From: Micromonospora echinospora
GTDB taxonomy: Bacteria; Actinomycetota; Actinomycetes; Mycobacteriales; Micromonosporaceae
Assembly (NCBI RefSeq): GCF_900091495.1
Contig: NZ_LT607413.1
Span: forward strand, 2,790,001 to 2,854,000
Direction: 5' to 3'
DNA length: 64,000 nt
The notes below the pieces were generated by a model. The model was not told the origin of the DNA, did not search any database, and saw nothing but the letters and a program-made list of their open reading frames with translations. Shown one piece after another: positions 34,297-42,990 of the stretch. How positions within the stretch are numbered: position 1 is the stretch's first letter; each line of letters begins with the position of its first letter. Both the position numbers and the translations under genes were made by a program.

Positions 34297-34635
34297 TCAG
34301 AGGTACAGGCCGGTGGAGTCGTTCTCGACGCGTTCGGCGGCGACGGCGTGCACGTCCCGCTCGCGGAGCAGGACGTAGCCCCGCCCGTGCAGTTCGACCT
34401 CGGACCGGTCGTCCGGGTCGAAGAGCACCCGGTCGCCGGAGACGATGGACCGGACGTTCGGGCCGACTCCCACCGCAGTCGCCCAGGCCAAGCGCTTGCC
34501 CACGGCTGCGGTCGCCGGGATCACGATGCCGGCGGTGGAGCGGCGCTCCCCCTCGCTCCCCTCCAGCCGCACCAGCACGCGGTCGTGCAGGAGTCGGATC
34601 GGCAACCCGGAGTCGAGATTCTGGTCAGCGGTCAC
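34297..34635 (-). CDS. GroES-like co-chaperonin (Cpn10 family)
   Basis: The protein has 112 residues from GTG 34635. It has the Cpn10 fold pattern: PIRLLHDRVLVRLEG, STAGIVIPATA, AVGVGPNVRSIVSGDRVLF and the C-terminal YVLLRERDVHAV. The mobile loop between VLVRLEG and GIVIP is altered (GSEGERRSTA), without the usual GGI/L hydrophobic tripeptide. It may bind GroEL differently or serve another ring. It is not next to groEL (21176). The 34164-34296 stretch shows no gene. Confidence 0.82.
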   Translation of the reverse strand: MTADQNLDSGLPIRLLHDRVLVRLEGSEGERRSTAGIVIPATAAVGKRLAWATAVGVGPNVRSIVSGDRVLFDPDDRSEVELHGRGYVLLRERDVHAVAAERVENDSTGLYL

Positions 34636-34791
34636 GGGAGGAAACGCTACCGTGTCCGGACCTGCCCTCCCGCTGGTGGTTACCGGGTGCGGCGCGGGGG
34701 CAAGGTGTGGCGGAACGCGCCTACCGTGGCGTCGGCGAGGTTCATGTCCGGTCGTTACCGTAGGACAGCAGTTGGTCACCTGGAGGTGTGC

Positions 34792-36117
34792 GTGAGCCGC
34801 TTGGAACGGGTACGCGAACGGCTCCGCCGCGCGTACGAGTCGGGACGGAACGCGGTCCGGGCGGGACGGGAACGCCACCGCGCCCGCGTCGGCACCGTCT
34901 CCGTTCAGCCAGGTGGACCGGATTCGGGAGTCGCCTCGCCCGCCACCCCGGGGCCGGCCGCCCCGCCGTCGGCAGTGGTGGTCGGCGCGGAGTCCCCGGC
35001 CGCCCCCCACCCCTCCACCGCCAGCCAGGACGACGCGGACGTCCCTCACGCGCTGCGGATCGCCGCCGCCTGGTCGTGGCGGCTGCTCGTGGTCGGACTG
35101 GTCGGCTGGGCACTGCTGCGCATCGTCGGCCAGATCCGCATCGTGATCATCCCGTTGGCCGTCGCGCTGCTGCTCTCGGCGCTGCTCGCCCCGGCCGTGG
35201 GCTGGCTGCTGCGGGCCCGCTTCCCCCGGTCGCTGGCCACGGCGGTGGTGCTGGTGGGCGGGGTGGCCGCCGTGGTCGGCACGCTGACCCTGGTGGTCAA
35301 CGAGTTCATCAAGGGCGTCCCGGAGCTGAGCAAGAAGTCCTCCCAGGGGGTCCGGCAGATCCAGGACTGGCTGAAGACCGGCCCGCTGCACATGAGCGAC
35401 AGTCAGCTCGACCGCTACATCAACGAGGGTCAGCAGTGGGTGAACGACAACACCAACCGGCTGACCAGCGGCGCGCTCTCCACCGCCGCGACCGTCGCCG
35501 AGCTGCTGACCGGCACCCTGCTGGTGGTGTTCGCAACGTTCTTCTTCCTCCGGGACGGCCGGATCATCTGGCGCTTCCTGGTCCGGCTGCTGCCGGTCGG
35601 AGCCCGCTGGAAGGTCGACGACGCCGGTCAGGCCTCCTGGTCGACCCTGGTCGCCTACGTCCGCGCCACCGTGCTGGTGGCCTTCATCGACGCGGTCGGC
35701 ATCGGCATCTTCCTGGTCGTCTTCGACATCCCGTTCGCCTTCCCGCTGGCGGCGCTGGTCTTCCTCGGCGCGTTCATCCCGATCGTCGGCGCGACCCTCT
35801 CCGGCACGGTCGCGGTGCTGGTCGCCCTGGTCGACAGTGGACTGGTCACCGCCCTGATCATCCTCGGCGTGGTGATCGGGGTGCAGCAGGTCGAGGGGCA
35901 CATCCTCCAGCCGTTGATCATGGGCCGGGCGGTGGCCATCCACCCGCTCGCCGTGATCATCGGTATCGCCGCCGGGGTGGTGCTGGCCGGGATCACCGGT
36001 GCCCTGGTCTCGGTCCCGCTGATCGCGGTGCTGAACACCGCCGTGCGCCGGCTCGCCGCCCGTACGGTGCCGGACACGCCGCCGGACGCGGTGGTGGTCG
36101 CCGCCAAGGCTCCGTAA
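34792..36117 (+). CDS. AI-2E family transporter
   Basis: The protein has 441 residues. A disordered N-terminus (~90 residues, Pro/Ala-rich) is followed by eight membrane helices of the AI-2E family: RIVIIPLAVALLLSALLAPA, then VVLVGGVAAVVGTLTLVVNE, a large soluble loop, FFFLRDG and the C-terminal QQVEGHILQPLIMG signature. GTG 34792 has TGGAGG 5 nt upstream; GTG 34786 is an alternative. Members export signal molecules or act as Na+/H+ antiporters. The substrate here is unknown. Confidence 0.9.
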   Translation: MSRLERVRERLRRAYESGRNAVRAGRERHRARVGTVSVQPGGPDSGVASPATPGPAAPPSAVVVGAESPAAPHPSTASQDDADVPHALRIAAAWSWRLLVVGLVGWALLRIVGQIRIVIIPLAVALLLSALLAPAVGWLLRARFPRSLATAVVLVGGVAAVVGTLTLVVNEFIKGVPELSKKSSQGVRQIQDWLKTGPLHMSDSQLDRYINEGQQWVNDNTNRLTSGALSTAATVAELLTGTLLVVFATFFFLRDGRIIWRFLVRLLPVGARWKVDDAGQASWSTLVAYVRATVLVAFIDAVGIGIFLVVFDIPFAFPLAALVFLGAFIPIVGATLSGTVAVLVALVDSGLVTALIILGVVIGVQQVEGHILQPLIMGRAVAIHPLAVIIGIAAGVVLAGITGALVSVPLIAVLNTAVRRLAARTVPDTPPDAVVVAAKAP

Positions 36118-36280
36118 CCCCGCCTGCCCCGCGCCGGCCCTGCCCGCCCCGCGTCAGCCCCGCCTCGCGCCGGGTGAGGCCGCGCCGGTTCGCCGAAGTC
36201 GCGGCATCCGGCGTCGCCGACCGCGCCGTTTCGCCGAAACGGCGAAGCCGGCCGCCGGGACGGGCGGGCGGGGTGGGGAG

Positions 36281-38449
36281 TCAGGAGCGGCCGAGCCGCT
36301 CCAGGGCACCCCGGGCGACCTCCGGGCGGGTGGTGTACCAGAACGGCGGCAGCGACCGGCGCAGGAACGGGCCGTACCCACGGGCCGTCTCCAAGCGGGA
36401 GTCCAGCACCGCGACCACGCCCCGGTCGCCGGTGGAGCGGATCAGCCGCCCGACCCCCTGGGCCAGCCGGATGGCGGCGATCGGCACGCTGACCGACGCG
36501 AAGCCGGAGCCACCGCCCGCGTCCACCGCCGCCGCCCGGGCCGCCGCGAGCGGCTCGTCGGGACGCGGGAATGGCAGCCGGTCGATCACCACGAGCTGGC
36601 AGGAGTCGCCCGGCACGTCCACTCCCTGCCAGAGCGACATCACCCCGAACAGGCAGCTCGACTTCTCCTCCTTGAACCGGCGGACCAGCAGCGGCAGGGA
36701 CTCCTCGCCCTGGAGCAGGATCGGCAGGTCGGTCCGCGCCCGGAGCAGCTCCGCGGCCTGCTGCGCGGCCCGCCGCGACGAGAAGAGCCCGAGGGTACGC
36801 CCACCGAGCGCGCCGACCAGCGTGAGCAGTTCCTCGCCGGCCGCCTCGGGAAGCCCGGAGACGCTGGGCCGGGGCAGGTGCGCGGCGACGTAGAGGATGC
36901 CCTGCCGGGCGTAGTCGAAGGGGGAGCCCACGTCGAGCGACCGCCAGCCCGGCCCCTCGGTCGCCGGCTCGGCGGCACCGGCCGGGGCCGACCCCTGGCG
37001 GTCGCGCGACGGCGTCACCGGGGTGTCCGTCCGCGTCGACGCCGACCGGTCGGGTCGCCCGGTGGCGGTGGCGAGGGCGCTGGCGGCCGGCGACGGCGGG
37101 TTGGTCGGCGGGGCCTCCAGCCCGAGTGCCCGGGCCACCGTGTCGAACCGGCCGCCCAGGGTCAGGGTGGCCGAGGTGGCGACGACGGTGCGCTCCTCGT
37201 ACAGGTGGGTGGCGAGGGTGCCGGCGACGGAGAGCGGCGCGACCACCAGGGCCCGCCGGTTGCCGTTGTCCGGCTTCTCCACCCAGGCCACGTCGTGGTC
37301 GGCCTCCTCCAGCAGCCGCTGCGCGGTGGTGGAGAGTTCGTCCAGCACCGCCTTGGCCTGCTGCTTGCGGACCGGGTCCGGGTCGTCGGCCTTGACCTCG
37401 CCGATCGCGTCGAGGGCGGCCCGGGTCGCCGCGTCCAGCAGGGTGCACGCCTCCCGCAGCGGCCCCGGCAGCCCACTGGTGATCCGCCCGGCGGGCGCCT
37501 CGGTCAGCGCGACGGCCAGCGCGTCGCCGGCCTCGGCGAGCGCCTCGGCGGCCTCCGGCTTGAGCAGGGGCCGGGCCCGCTTGGCGGACCGGTCGATCAG
37601 CTCGGGCACCAGCTCGGCCTGGGCCGCCGAGGAGACCCGGTCGGCCAGTTCGTGGGCCTCGTCGACGATCAGCAGCTTGTGCGGCGGCACGATGTGCCGG
37701 CCGGCCAGCATGTCCACCGCGAGCAGGCTGTGGTTGGTGACGACGATGTCCGCCTCCCGGGCCCGCGCCCGCGAGGCCTCGGCGAAGCACTCCGCCCCGA
37801 ACCCGCAGCGGGACGCCCCGACGCACTCCCGGGCCGGCATCGACACCAGTCGCCACGCCTGGTCGTCCACGCCGGGGTCCAGTTCGTCACGGTCACCGGT
37901 GTCGGTCTCCATCGCCCAGTCGCGCAGCCGCTGGACCTGCTTGCCGAGCCGGCCCGCCTCGCCGAGCCACCGGGTGCCCCCGCCCGAGCCGGTCGGGGTG
38001 TCGAAGAGGGTGTCGGCCGGTTCGTCCTCGGTGGAGCTGTCCAGGCGCGCCAGGCAGAGGTAGTGGTGCCGTCCCTTGAGGACGGCGAAGGTCGGCCGGC
38101 GGCCGAGCACCGGCTCGACCGCCTCGGCGAGCCGGGGCAGGTCGCGCTCGACGAGCTGGGCCTGGAGGGCGAGGGTGGCGGTGGAGACCACCACCGGCCC
38201 GTCCACGGTCAGCGCCGGGGCGAGGTAGCCCAGGGACTTGCCGGTGCCGGTGCCGGCCTGCACCAGCAGGTGTTCCCGGCTGGCGACGCACTCCTCGATC
38301 GCGGTGACCATCTGCTGCTGTCCGGGCCGGGCCGACCCGCCGGGCACCGCGCCCACGGCCGCTTCGAGCAGCTCCGCGCCGCTCGGCCGGGACCCCCGGC
38401 GCCGGGTGCGGGAACTGGCGGAACTGGTGGCGGCGCGCGGCGGAGTCAC
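36281..38449 (-). CDS. dinG: DinG-like ATP-dependent DNA helicase
   Basis: The protein has 722 residues and belongs to superfamily 2. Walker A is AGTGTGKS near 66 and Walker B is LLIVDEAHEL (DEAH) near 263. A Cys cluster at ~205-220 (CVGASRCGFGAEC) may be the XPD/DinG iron-sulfur site. C-terminal motifs are FGVMSLWQGVDVPGD, VIDRLPFPRPDEP and QGVGRLIRSTGDRG. It unwinds DNA or D-loops in repair. It stands alone between convergent and divergent genes. The intergenic 36118-36280 is very GC-rich and shows no gene. Confidence 0.9.
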   Translation of the reverse strand: MTPPRAATSSASSRTRRRGSRPSGAELLEAAVGAVPGGSARPGQQQMVTAIEECVASREHLLVQAGTGTGKSLGYLAPALTVDGPVVVSTATLALQAQLVERDLPRLAEAVEPVLGRRPTFAVLKGRHHYLCLARLDSSTEDEPADTLFDTPTGSGGGTRWLGEAGRLGKQVQRLRDWAMETDTGDRDELDPGVDDQAWRLVSMPARECVGASRCGFGAECFAEASRARAREADIVVTNHSLLAVDMLAGRHIVPPHKLLIVDEAHELADRVSSAAQAELVPELIDRSAKRARPLLKPEAAEALAEAGDALAVALTEAPAGRITSGLPGPLREACTLLDAATRAALDAIGEVKADDPDPVRKQQAKAVLDELSTTAQRLLEEADHDVAWVEKPDNGNRRALVVAPLSVAGTLATHLYEERTVVATSATLTLGGRFDTVARALGLEAPPTNPPSPAASALATATGRPDRSASTRTDTPVTPSRDRQGSAPAGAAEPATEGPGWRSLDVGSPFDYARQGILYVAAHLPRPSVSGLPEAAGEELLTLVGALGGRTLGLFSSRRAAQQAAELLRARTDLPILLQGEESLPLLVRRFKEEKSSCLFGVMSLWQGVDVPGDSCQLVVIDRLPFPRPDEPLAAARAAAVDAGGGSGFASVSVPIAAIRLAQGVGRLIRSTGDRGVVAVLDSRLETARGYGPFLRRSLPPFWYTTRPEVARGALERLGRS

Positions 38450-38586
38450 CGTGCGACCGTACCGGTAGCCGACGACACCGTTCGCGTCGATGACGTCGTG
38501 GCGGAGGTCACCGTCCGGAATCGGTCAGTGTCAACCGGTTCTTTCCGCAGCGCGCCCGTTGGGGGATCCGGGATAGGCTGCGGGGC

Positions 38587-39093
38587 ATGCCGAACGACGT
38601 GGTGCGCGTGGTCTACCGGAAGTACGACGGCAGCGCCCACCGCGACTACCCGGCCCGACGGCTCGCCGAGGACGACCTGGGCGTCTGGCTCGGCGTCACC
38701 GCCGGCACCGAGTCGATCTACCACGGCCGCCCCTCGGTGGAGCAGATCCCCTTCGTCCTGCTGGTGCCCCACCACGGTTGGTGGACGGGGATGTTCAACC
38801 CGCCACCGCGCACCAGCGAGGTCTACTGCGACATCGCCAGCCCGGCGCGCTGGGAGGGCACCGACACCGTCCACCTGGTCGACCTCGACCTGGACGTGGT
38901 CCGCCGGCGGGCCACCGGGCTGGTCGAGCTGCGCGACGAGGACGAGTTCGCCGAACACCGGGTCCGGTTCGGCTACCCGGAGGACCTGGTGGTGGAGGCG
39001 GAGACCGCCGCGCGCTGGCTGATGGGCGCGCTGGGCGACGGCACCGAGCCGTTCGCCACGTCGTACCGCAAGTGGCTCGCCCTGGTGGTCTGA
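38587..39093 (+). CDS. DUF402 family protein
   Basis: The protein has 168 residues. The DUF402 signature is present: VVYRKYDGSAHRDYPARRL, YCDIASPARWEG and the acidic LVDLDLDVVRRRATGLVEL, DEDEFAEHRVRFGYPEDLV. The family includes nucleoside-diphosphatases such as FomD. TAGGCT at 38574-38579 with a 7-nt gap before ATG 38587 indicates a leaderless mRNA. It converges on the sigma factor gene 4 bp away. Confidence 0.85.
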   Translation: MPNDVVRVVYRKYDGSAHRDYPARRLAEDDLGVWLGVTAGTESIYHGRPSVEQIPFVLLVPHHGWWTGMFNPPPRTSEVYCDIASPARWEGTDTVHLVDLDLDVVRRRATGLVELRDEDEFAEHRVRFGYPEDLVVEAETAARWLMGALGDGTEPFATSYRKWLALVV

Positions 39094-39097
39094 GCGC

Positions 39098-40015
39098 CTA
39101 CAGCGGGGGCAGCGCGGCCAGCTTCTCCGGGTTGAGCTGGTTGAACACCCCGGTGATCCGGCCGTCGTGCACGGCGAACGAGAGCACCACCCGGATCGTC
39201 CGGCCGTCCCGGTAGGGCGCCTCGCCGTACAGGCCGACGGTGCCGTCGACCAGCACCCGGCGGAACCGGACCTGGCCCGTGTACCGGCCGTCGGGGCCGA
39301 ACACGCCGAGCACGAAGCGGGCCACCGCGTCCGCGCCGAGGATCGGCCGCCGGGCCGACGGGAAGTGCCCGCCGCCGTCGCCGACCAGCACCACGTCGGG
39401 GGCGAGCACCCGCAGCAGCTCGGCCAGGTCACCGGACTCGCTGGCGGCGAGGAACGCCTCGACCAGCCGGCGCTGCTCGGCCCGGTCGGCCCGGTGCCGG
39501 GGTACGCCGTCGGCGTCGACCGCCCGCCGCGCCCGGGAGGCGAGCTGCCGGGCGGCGGCCGGGGTGGTCCCGAGCACGTCGGCGACCGTGTCGAATCCGA
39601 CGGCGAAGACGTCGTGCAGCACCAGCGCCACCCGCTGTTCCGGGGTGAGCCGTTCCAGGACCACCAGCAGCGCGGTGCCGACCTGGTCGGCACGGCTGAC
39701 CCGCTCGGCCGGGTCGGGGGCGAACCCGTCCGGCAGCGGGGTCACCACCGGCTCGGGCAGCCACTGCCCCGGGTAGCTCTCCCGCCGGTGCCGGGCGGAG
39801 CGGAGCACGTCCAGGCAGATCCGGCCGCAGACCGTGGTCAGCCAGGCGGGCAGCTCGTGGACCTGCGCGCGGGCCGCCGGGTCGGTGAGCGCGGCGGCGC
39901 ACCGCAGCCAGGTCTCCTGGACGGCGTCCTCGGCCTCGGCGCGGCTGCCGAGCATCCGGTGCGCCAGTGCCGTCAGGTGGGCCCGCTCCGCCTCGAACTC
40001 GGTCGCCAGGTCCAC
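39098..40015 (-). CDS. ECF41-type sigma factor (SigJ-like) with SnoaL-like C-terminal domain
   Basis: The protein has 305 residues. Region 2 is HLTALAHRMLGSRAEAEDAVQETWLR and region 4 includes LTPEQRVALVLHDVFAVGFDTVADVLG. The inter-region linker holds WLPEPVV, and the C-terminal SnoaL-like domain has DGGGHFPSARRPI and ends NPEKL. These motifs define ECF41, where the C-terminal domain tunes activity in place of an anti-sigma factor. The usual COE partner gene (carboxymuconolactone decarboxylase, oxidoreductase or epimerase) is not next to it. RBS GAGGAGG precedes ATG 40015. Confidence 0.92.
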   Translation of the reverse strand: MDLATEFEAERAHLTALAHRMLGSRAEAEDAVQETWLRCAAALTDPAARAQVHELPAWLTTVCGRICLDVLRSARHRRESYPGQWLPEPVVTPLPDGFAPDPAERVSRADQVGTALLVVLERLTPEQRVALVLHDVFAVGFDTVADVLGTTPAAARQLASRARRAVDADGVPRHRADRAEQRRLVEAFLAASESGDLAELLRVLAPDVVLVGDGGGHFPSARRPILGADAVARFVLGVFGPDGRYTGQVRFRRVLVDGTVGLYGEAPYRDGRTIRVVLSFAVHDGRITGVFNQLNPEKLAALPPL

Positions 40016-40126
40016 GCCGCCTCCTCGTCCCCGCCTGCCTCAACCCTGCCGTACCGGGTGGGGTCGGGTCCATGCCGGGTCGGCGCTCGACGCGCGGGCG
40101 GCGGCGGCCTGGGTGATGATCGCAGC

Positions 40127-41074
40127 ATGAGCGCACCCGAAGTGTCCGACATCGTCCCTCCGGTCGACGGCGGGATCCGGCAGCGGCTCCGGGTGGCACC
40201 CGGTGGCGCCACCCCGGTCGACCTCGCCGCGATCGATCCGCGCGCCACACCCGGGCTGCCCGGCGCCACGGTGACCGGCCCCGACCGTAAGTCGTGGTGC
40301 CGGGCGCAGGTGCGGCTGGTCGGCGCGGAGCTGGCCCGGCAGCAGGAGATGCTCTTCGCCTCGGTCAAGGTCGACCCGGCCGACGGTCGTCGGGTGCTGC
40401 TGGTCCTCCAGGCGATGGACTGCGGTGGCAAGGACGGCACGGTGAAGCGGGTGGCCGGCGCGATGAATCCGCTCGGGCTGCGGATCACCTCGTTCGGGCC
40501 GCCGACCGACGAGGAGCTGAAGCACCACTTCCTGTGGCGGATCCGCCGGGCCCTGCCGTCCGCCGGCCGGGTCGGGATCTTCAACCGGTCCCACTACGAG
40601 GACGTGCTGATCGGTCGGGTCGAGGCGCTGGCCCCCGAGGAGATCCTGCGGGAGCGCTACGACGAGATCAACGCCTTCGAGCAGGAGCTGGCCGCCGAGG
40701 GGGTCAGCCTGGTCAAGGTGATGCTGCACATCTCGAAGGACGAGCAGCGCGAGCGGCTGCTGGAGCGGCTCACCGACCCGCGCAAGCACTGGAAGTACGA
40801 CCCGGCCGACGTGGACGCCCGGGCCCGCTGGGACGACTACCAGGCCGCGTACGCCGAGGCGCTGTCCCGCTGCGCGACCGACGCCGCCCCCTGGTACGTC
40901 GTCCCGGCGGACCGGAAGTGGTACCGCGACTGGGCGGTGGCGCACCTGCTGCGTGAGACGTTCGCCACGCTTGACCTGGGGTATCCGCCGCCGACCGTCG
41001 ATCTCGCGCGGGAACGGGGGCGACTGCTGTCCGGATGGGCGGGTCAAGGTGAACAGCGGGTGAACGATGCATGA
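40127..41074 (+). CDS. ppk2: Polyphosphate kinase 2 (PPK2 family)
   Basis: The protein has 315 residues. Walker A-like MDCGGKDGTVKRV lies near 95-107, with the lid and Walker B-like regions in FNRSHYEDVLIGRV and the C-terminal KHWKYDPADV, WYVVPADRKWYRDWAV. Such class I enzymes use polyphosphate to phosphorylate ADP or GDP (or AMP in other classes). Placement next to phosphate uptake genes suggests a role in phosphate storage. Its 3' end carries the PHO box for the DUF47-pit operon. Confidence 0.93.
   Translation: MSAPEVSDIVPPVDGGIRQRLRVAPGGATPVDLAAIDPRATPGLPGATVTGPDRKSWCRAQVRLVGAELARQQEMLFASVKVDPADGRRVLLVLQAMDCGGKDGTVKRVAGAMNPLGLRITSFGPPTDEELKHHFLWRIRRALPSAGRVGIFNRSHYEDVLIGRVEALAPEEILRERYDEINAFEQELAAEGVSLVKVMLHISKDEQRERLLERLTDPRKHWKYDPADVDARARWDDYQAAYAEALSRCATDAAPWYVVPADRKWYRDWAVAHLLRETFATLDLGYPPPTVDLARERGRLLSGWAGQGEQRVNDA
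41048..41065. promoter_or_regulatory. PHO box (PhoP operator), two 11-bp direct repeat units
   Basis: GGTGAAC at 41048-41054 and 41059-41065, spaced 11 bp, is the reverse complement of GTTCACC-N4-GTTCACC, the consensus of PhoP boxes in Streptomyces. A degenerate third unit (CATGAAT) starts at 41070. It lies inside the 3' end of ppk2, about 130 bp before the DUF47 start, and probably controls DUF47-pit. Confidence 0.72.
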
Positions 41075-41195
41075 ATGACATCCGACCGGGGGTGGGCCGG
41101 CATTTTCCGGCTCCTGAACCTTCCCTAGCATGCGCTGGGCAGTGCCTCTCCCCGGGCGGCCGTCACCCTTCCATCGACACGACGAGGTCCGTGCT

Positions 41196-41822
41196 GTGAA
41201 GTTTTCCTTCCGCCCCTCCGAGGGCGCTTTCTACGAGCTCTTCACCAGGGCCGCGCAGAATCTGGTGAAGGGTACGGAGCTGCTCAACGAGCTGGCCCTG
41301 CCAGGCGTCGACGTCCAGTCGGTCAGCGAGCGCCTGACCGAGGTGGAGCACGACAGCGACCAGATCACCCACGAGCTGTACAAGAAGATCAACTCCACCT
41401 TCATCACCCCGTTCGACCGGGAGGACATCTACCGCCTCGGGTCGCTGCTGGACGACGTGATGGACCACCTGGAGGCGGTCGGCAACCTGCTCTACCTGTA
41501 CGGCCTCACCAAGCTGCCGTCGCTGCCCCGCGAGATGCACGAGCTGGTCAACGTCCTCGACCAGCAGGCCCGGCTGACCGCCGACGCGATGCCGCGGCTG
41601 AAGTCGATGAAGGACCTCGAGGACTACTGGATCGAGTGCAACCGGCTGGAGAACGAGGGCGACCAGGCGTACCGGATGCTGCTGGTCCGCCTCTTCTCCG
41701 GCGAGTACGACGCCTTGACCGTGCTGAAGATGAAGGAGGTCGCCGACGAGCTGGAGGCCGCCTGCGACGCCTTCGAGCACGTGGCGAACACCGTCGAGAC
41801 CATCGCGGTCAAGGAGTCCTGA
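41196..41822 (+). CDS. DUF47 family phosphate transport accessory protein (Pit accessory)
   Basis: The protein has 208 residues and is all-helical and PhoU-like. Family segments include FRPSEGAFYELFTRAAQNLV, VEHDSDQITHELYKKINSTF, ITPFDREDIYRLGSLLDDVMD and NEGDQAYRMLLVRLFS. DUF47 proteins sit upstream of pit genes and are thought to regulate the transporter. Start GTG 41196; the stop is 4 nt before the pit start, so the two are coupled. Confidence 0.92.
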   Translation: MKFSFRPSEGAFYELFTRAAQNLVKGTELLNELALPGVDVQSVSERLTEVEHDSDQITHELYKKINSTFITPFDREDIYRLGSLLDDVMDHLEAVGNLLYLYGLTKLPSLPREMHELVNVLDQQARLTADAMPRLKSMKDLEDYWIECNRLENEGDQAYRMLLVRLFSGEYDALTVLKMKEVADELEAACDAFEHVANTVETIAVKES

Positions 41823-41826
41823 TCCT

Positions 41827-42831
41827 GTGAGTCCCGAACTCATCGCCGTGCTGGCGGTGATCGCGGTGGCCCTGGTGTTCGACTACACCAACGGCTTCCA
41901 CGATGCCGCCAACGCGATCGCGACCAGCATCTCCACCCGGGCGCTGACACCCCGGGTCGCCCTGGCCATGGCCGCGGTCGGCAACTTCATCGGCGCGCAC
42001 TTCGGCGGGGAGGTCGCCAAGACCGTCGGCAAGGGCCTGGTCGAACTTCCCACCGGTACGGCCAGTCTCGGCATCGTCTTCGCCGGGGTGATCGGCGCGA
42101 TCACCTGGAACCTGATCACCTGGTACTTCGGGCTTCCGTCGTCCTCCTCGCACGCGCTCATCGGTGGCCTGGTCGGCTCGACCATCGCCGCCTCCGGCAC
42201 GGTGCTCTGGAGCGGCATCGGCGAGAGCGTCGTCATCCCGATGGTGCTCTCGCCGATGGTCGGCTTCCTCCTCGGCTACATCGTGATGATCGCGGTGCAG
42301 TGGATCTTCCGGAAGGGGCATCCGGGCAAGCTCAACCGGGGCTTCCGCTGGGCGCAGACCGCCTCGGCCGCCGCCATGTCGGTCGGCCACGGTATGCAGG
42401 ACGCCGCGAAGACCATCGGCATCGTGGTGCTCGCCCTCTACGTCGGCGGCTACCAGGACGACCCCGGCTTCATCCCGGAGTGGGCGTACTGGACGTCGGC
42501 GGCCGTGCTCGCCGCCGGCACGTACGCCGGTGGCTGGCGGATCATCCGCACCCTGGGCCGGCGGATCATCGACCTGAAGCCGCCGGAGGGCTTCGCCGCC
42601 GAGACCGTCGCCAGCGGCGTGCTCTACTTCAACGCCCTGGTGCTCGGCGCTCCGATCTCGACCACCCACACGATCACCTCGGCGATCATGGGTGTCGGCG
42701 CGACCAAGCGGCTCTCCGCCGTCCGGTGGGGCGTGGCCGGCAACATCGTCGGCGCGTGGATCCTCACCTTCCCGGCCGCCGGCAGCATCGGCGCGCTCAT
42801 GTACTTCATCGTCCGCCCGCTGTTCAGCTGA
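41827..42831 (+). CDS. pit: Low-affinity inorganic phosphate transporter PitA/PitH
   Basis: The protein has 334 residues and about ten membrane helices. The Pit signature is duplicated as FDYTNGFHDAANAIATSI and ALVLGAPISTTHTITSAIMGVG. LPSSSSHALIGGLVG is also typical. It moves metal-phosphate complexes with protons. GTG 41827 follows DUF47 by 4 nt. A 54-nt palindrome lies downstream. Confidence 0.96.
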   Translation: MSPELIAVLAVIAVALVFDYTNGFHDAANAIATSISTRALTPRVALAMAAVGNFIGAHFGGEVAKTVGKGLVELPTGTASLGIVFAGVIGAITWNLITWYFGLPSSSSHALIGGLVGSTIAASGTVLWSGIGESVVIPMVLSPMVGFLLGYIVMIAVQWIFRKGHPGKLNRGFRWAQTASAAAMSVGHGMQDAAKTIGIVVLALYVGGYQDDPGFIPEWAYWTSAAVLAAGTYAGGWRIIRTLGRRIIDLKPPEGFAAETVASGVLYFNALVLGAPISTTHTITSAIMGVGATKRLSAVRWGVAGNIVGAWILTFPAAGSIGALMYFIVRPLFS

Positions 42832-42893
42832 CCACGGCACCGCCGGCTGCCGACGGAGCCCGCCTCCGGGTGCCGCCGGCGCACGGCTTGAGT

Positions 42894-42947
42894 GGTTGCA
42901 GGGGACCCTTCCTACCGCTTTTTGATGAGGAGGGGACCCCTGCTACC
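42894..42947. repeat. 54-nt dispersed palindromic element, copy 4
   Basis: The element begins GGTTGCAGGGGACCCTTCC, has loop TACCGCTTTTTGATGAGGA and ends GGGGACCCCTGCTACC. Arms GCAGGGG/CCCCTGC pair, with one internal mismatch. It lies between convergent pit and the oxidoreductase gene. The loop is nearly identical to that of copy 5 at 57870. Confidence 0.88.
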
Positions 42948-42990
42948 ACCTGGCAGGGCTACCACCTGGCAGGGCAGCCACCCCACGCGG

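Noticed and set aside
41070..41076. Third PHO-box unit (CATGAAT)
   Set aside because: Only TGAA matches the consensus. Kept as a note and not as part of the box.
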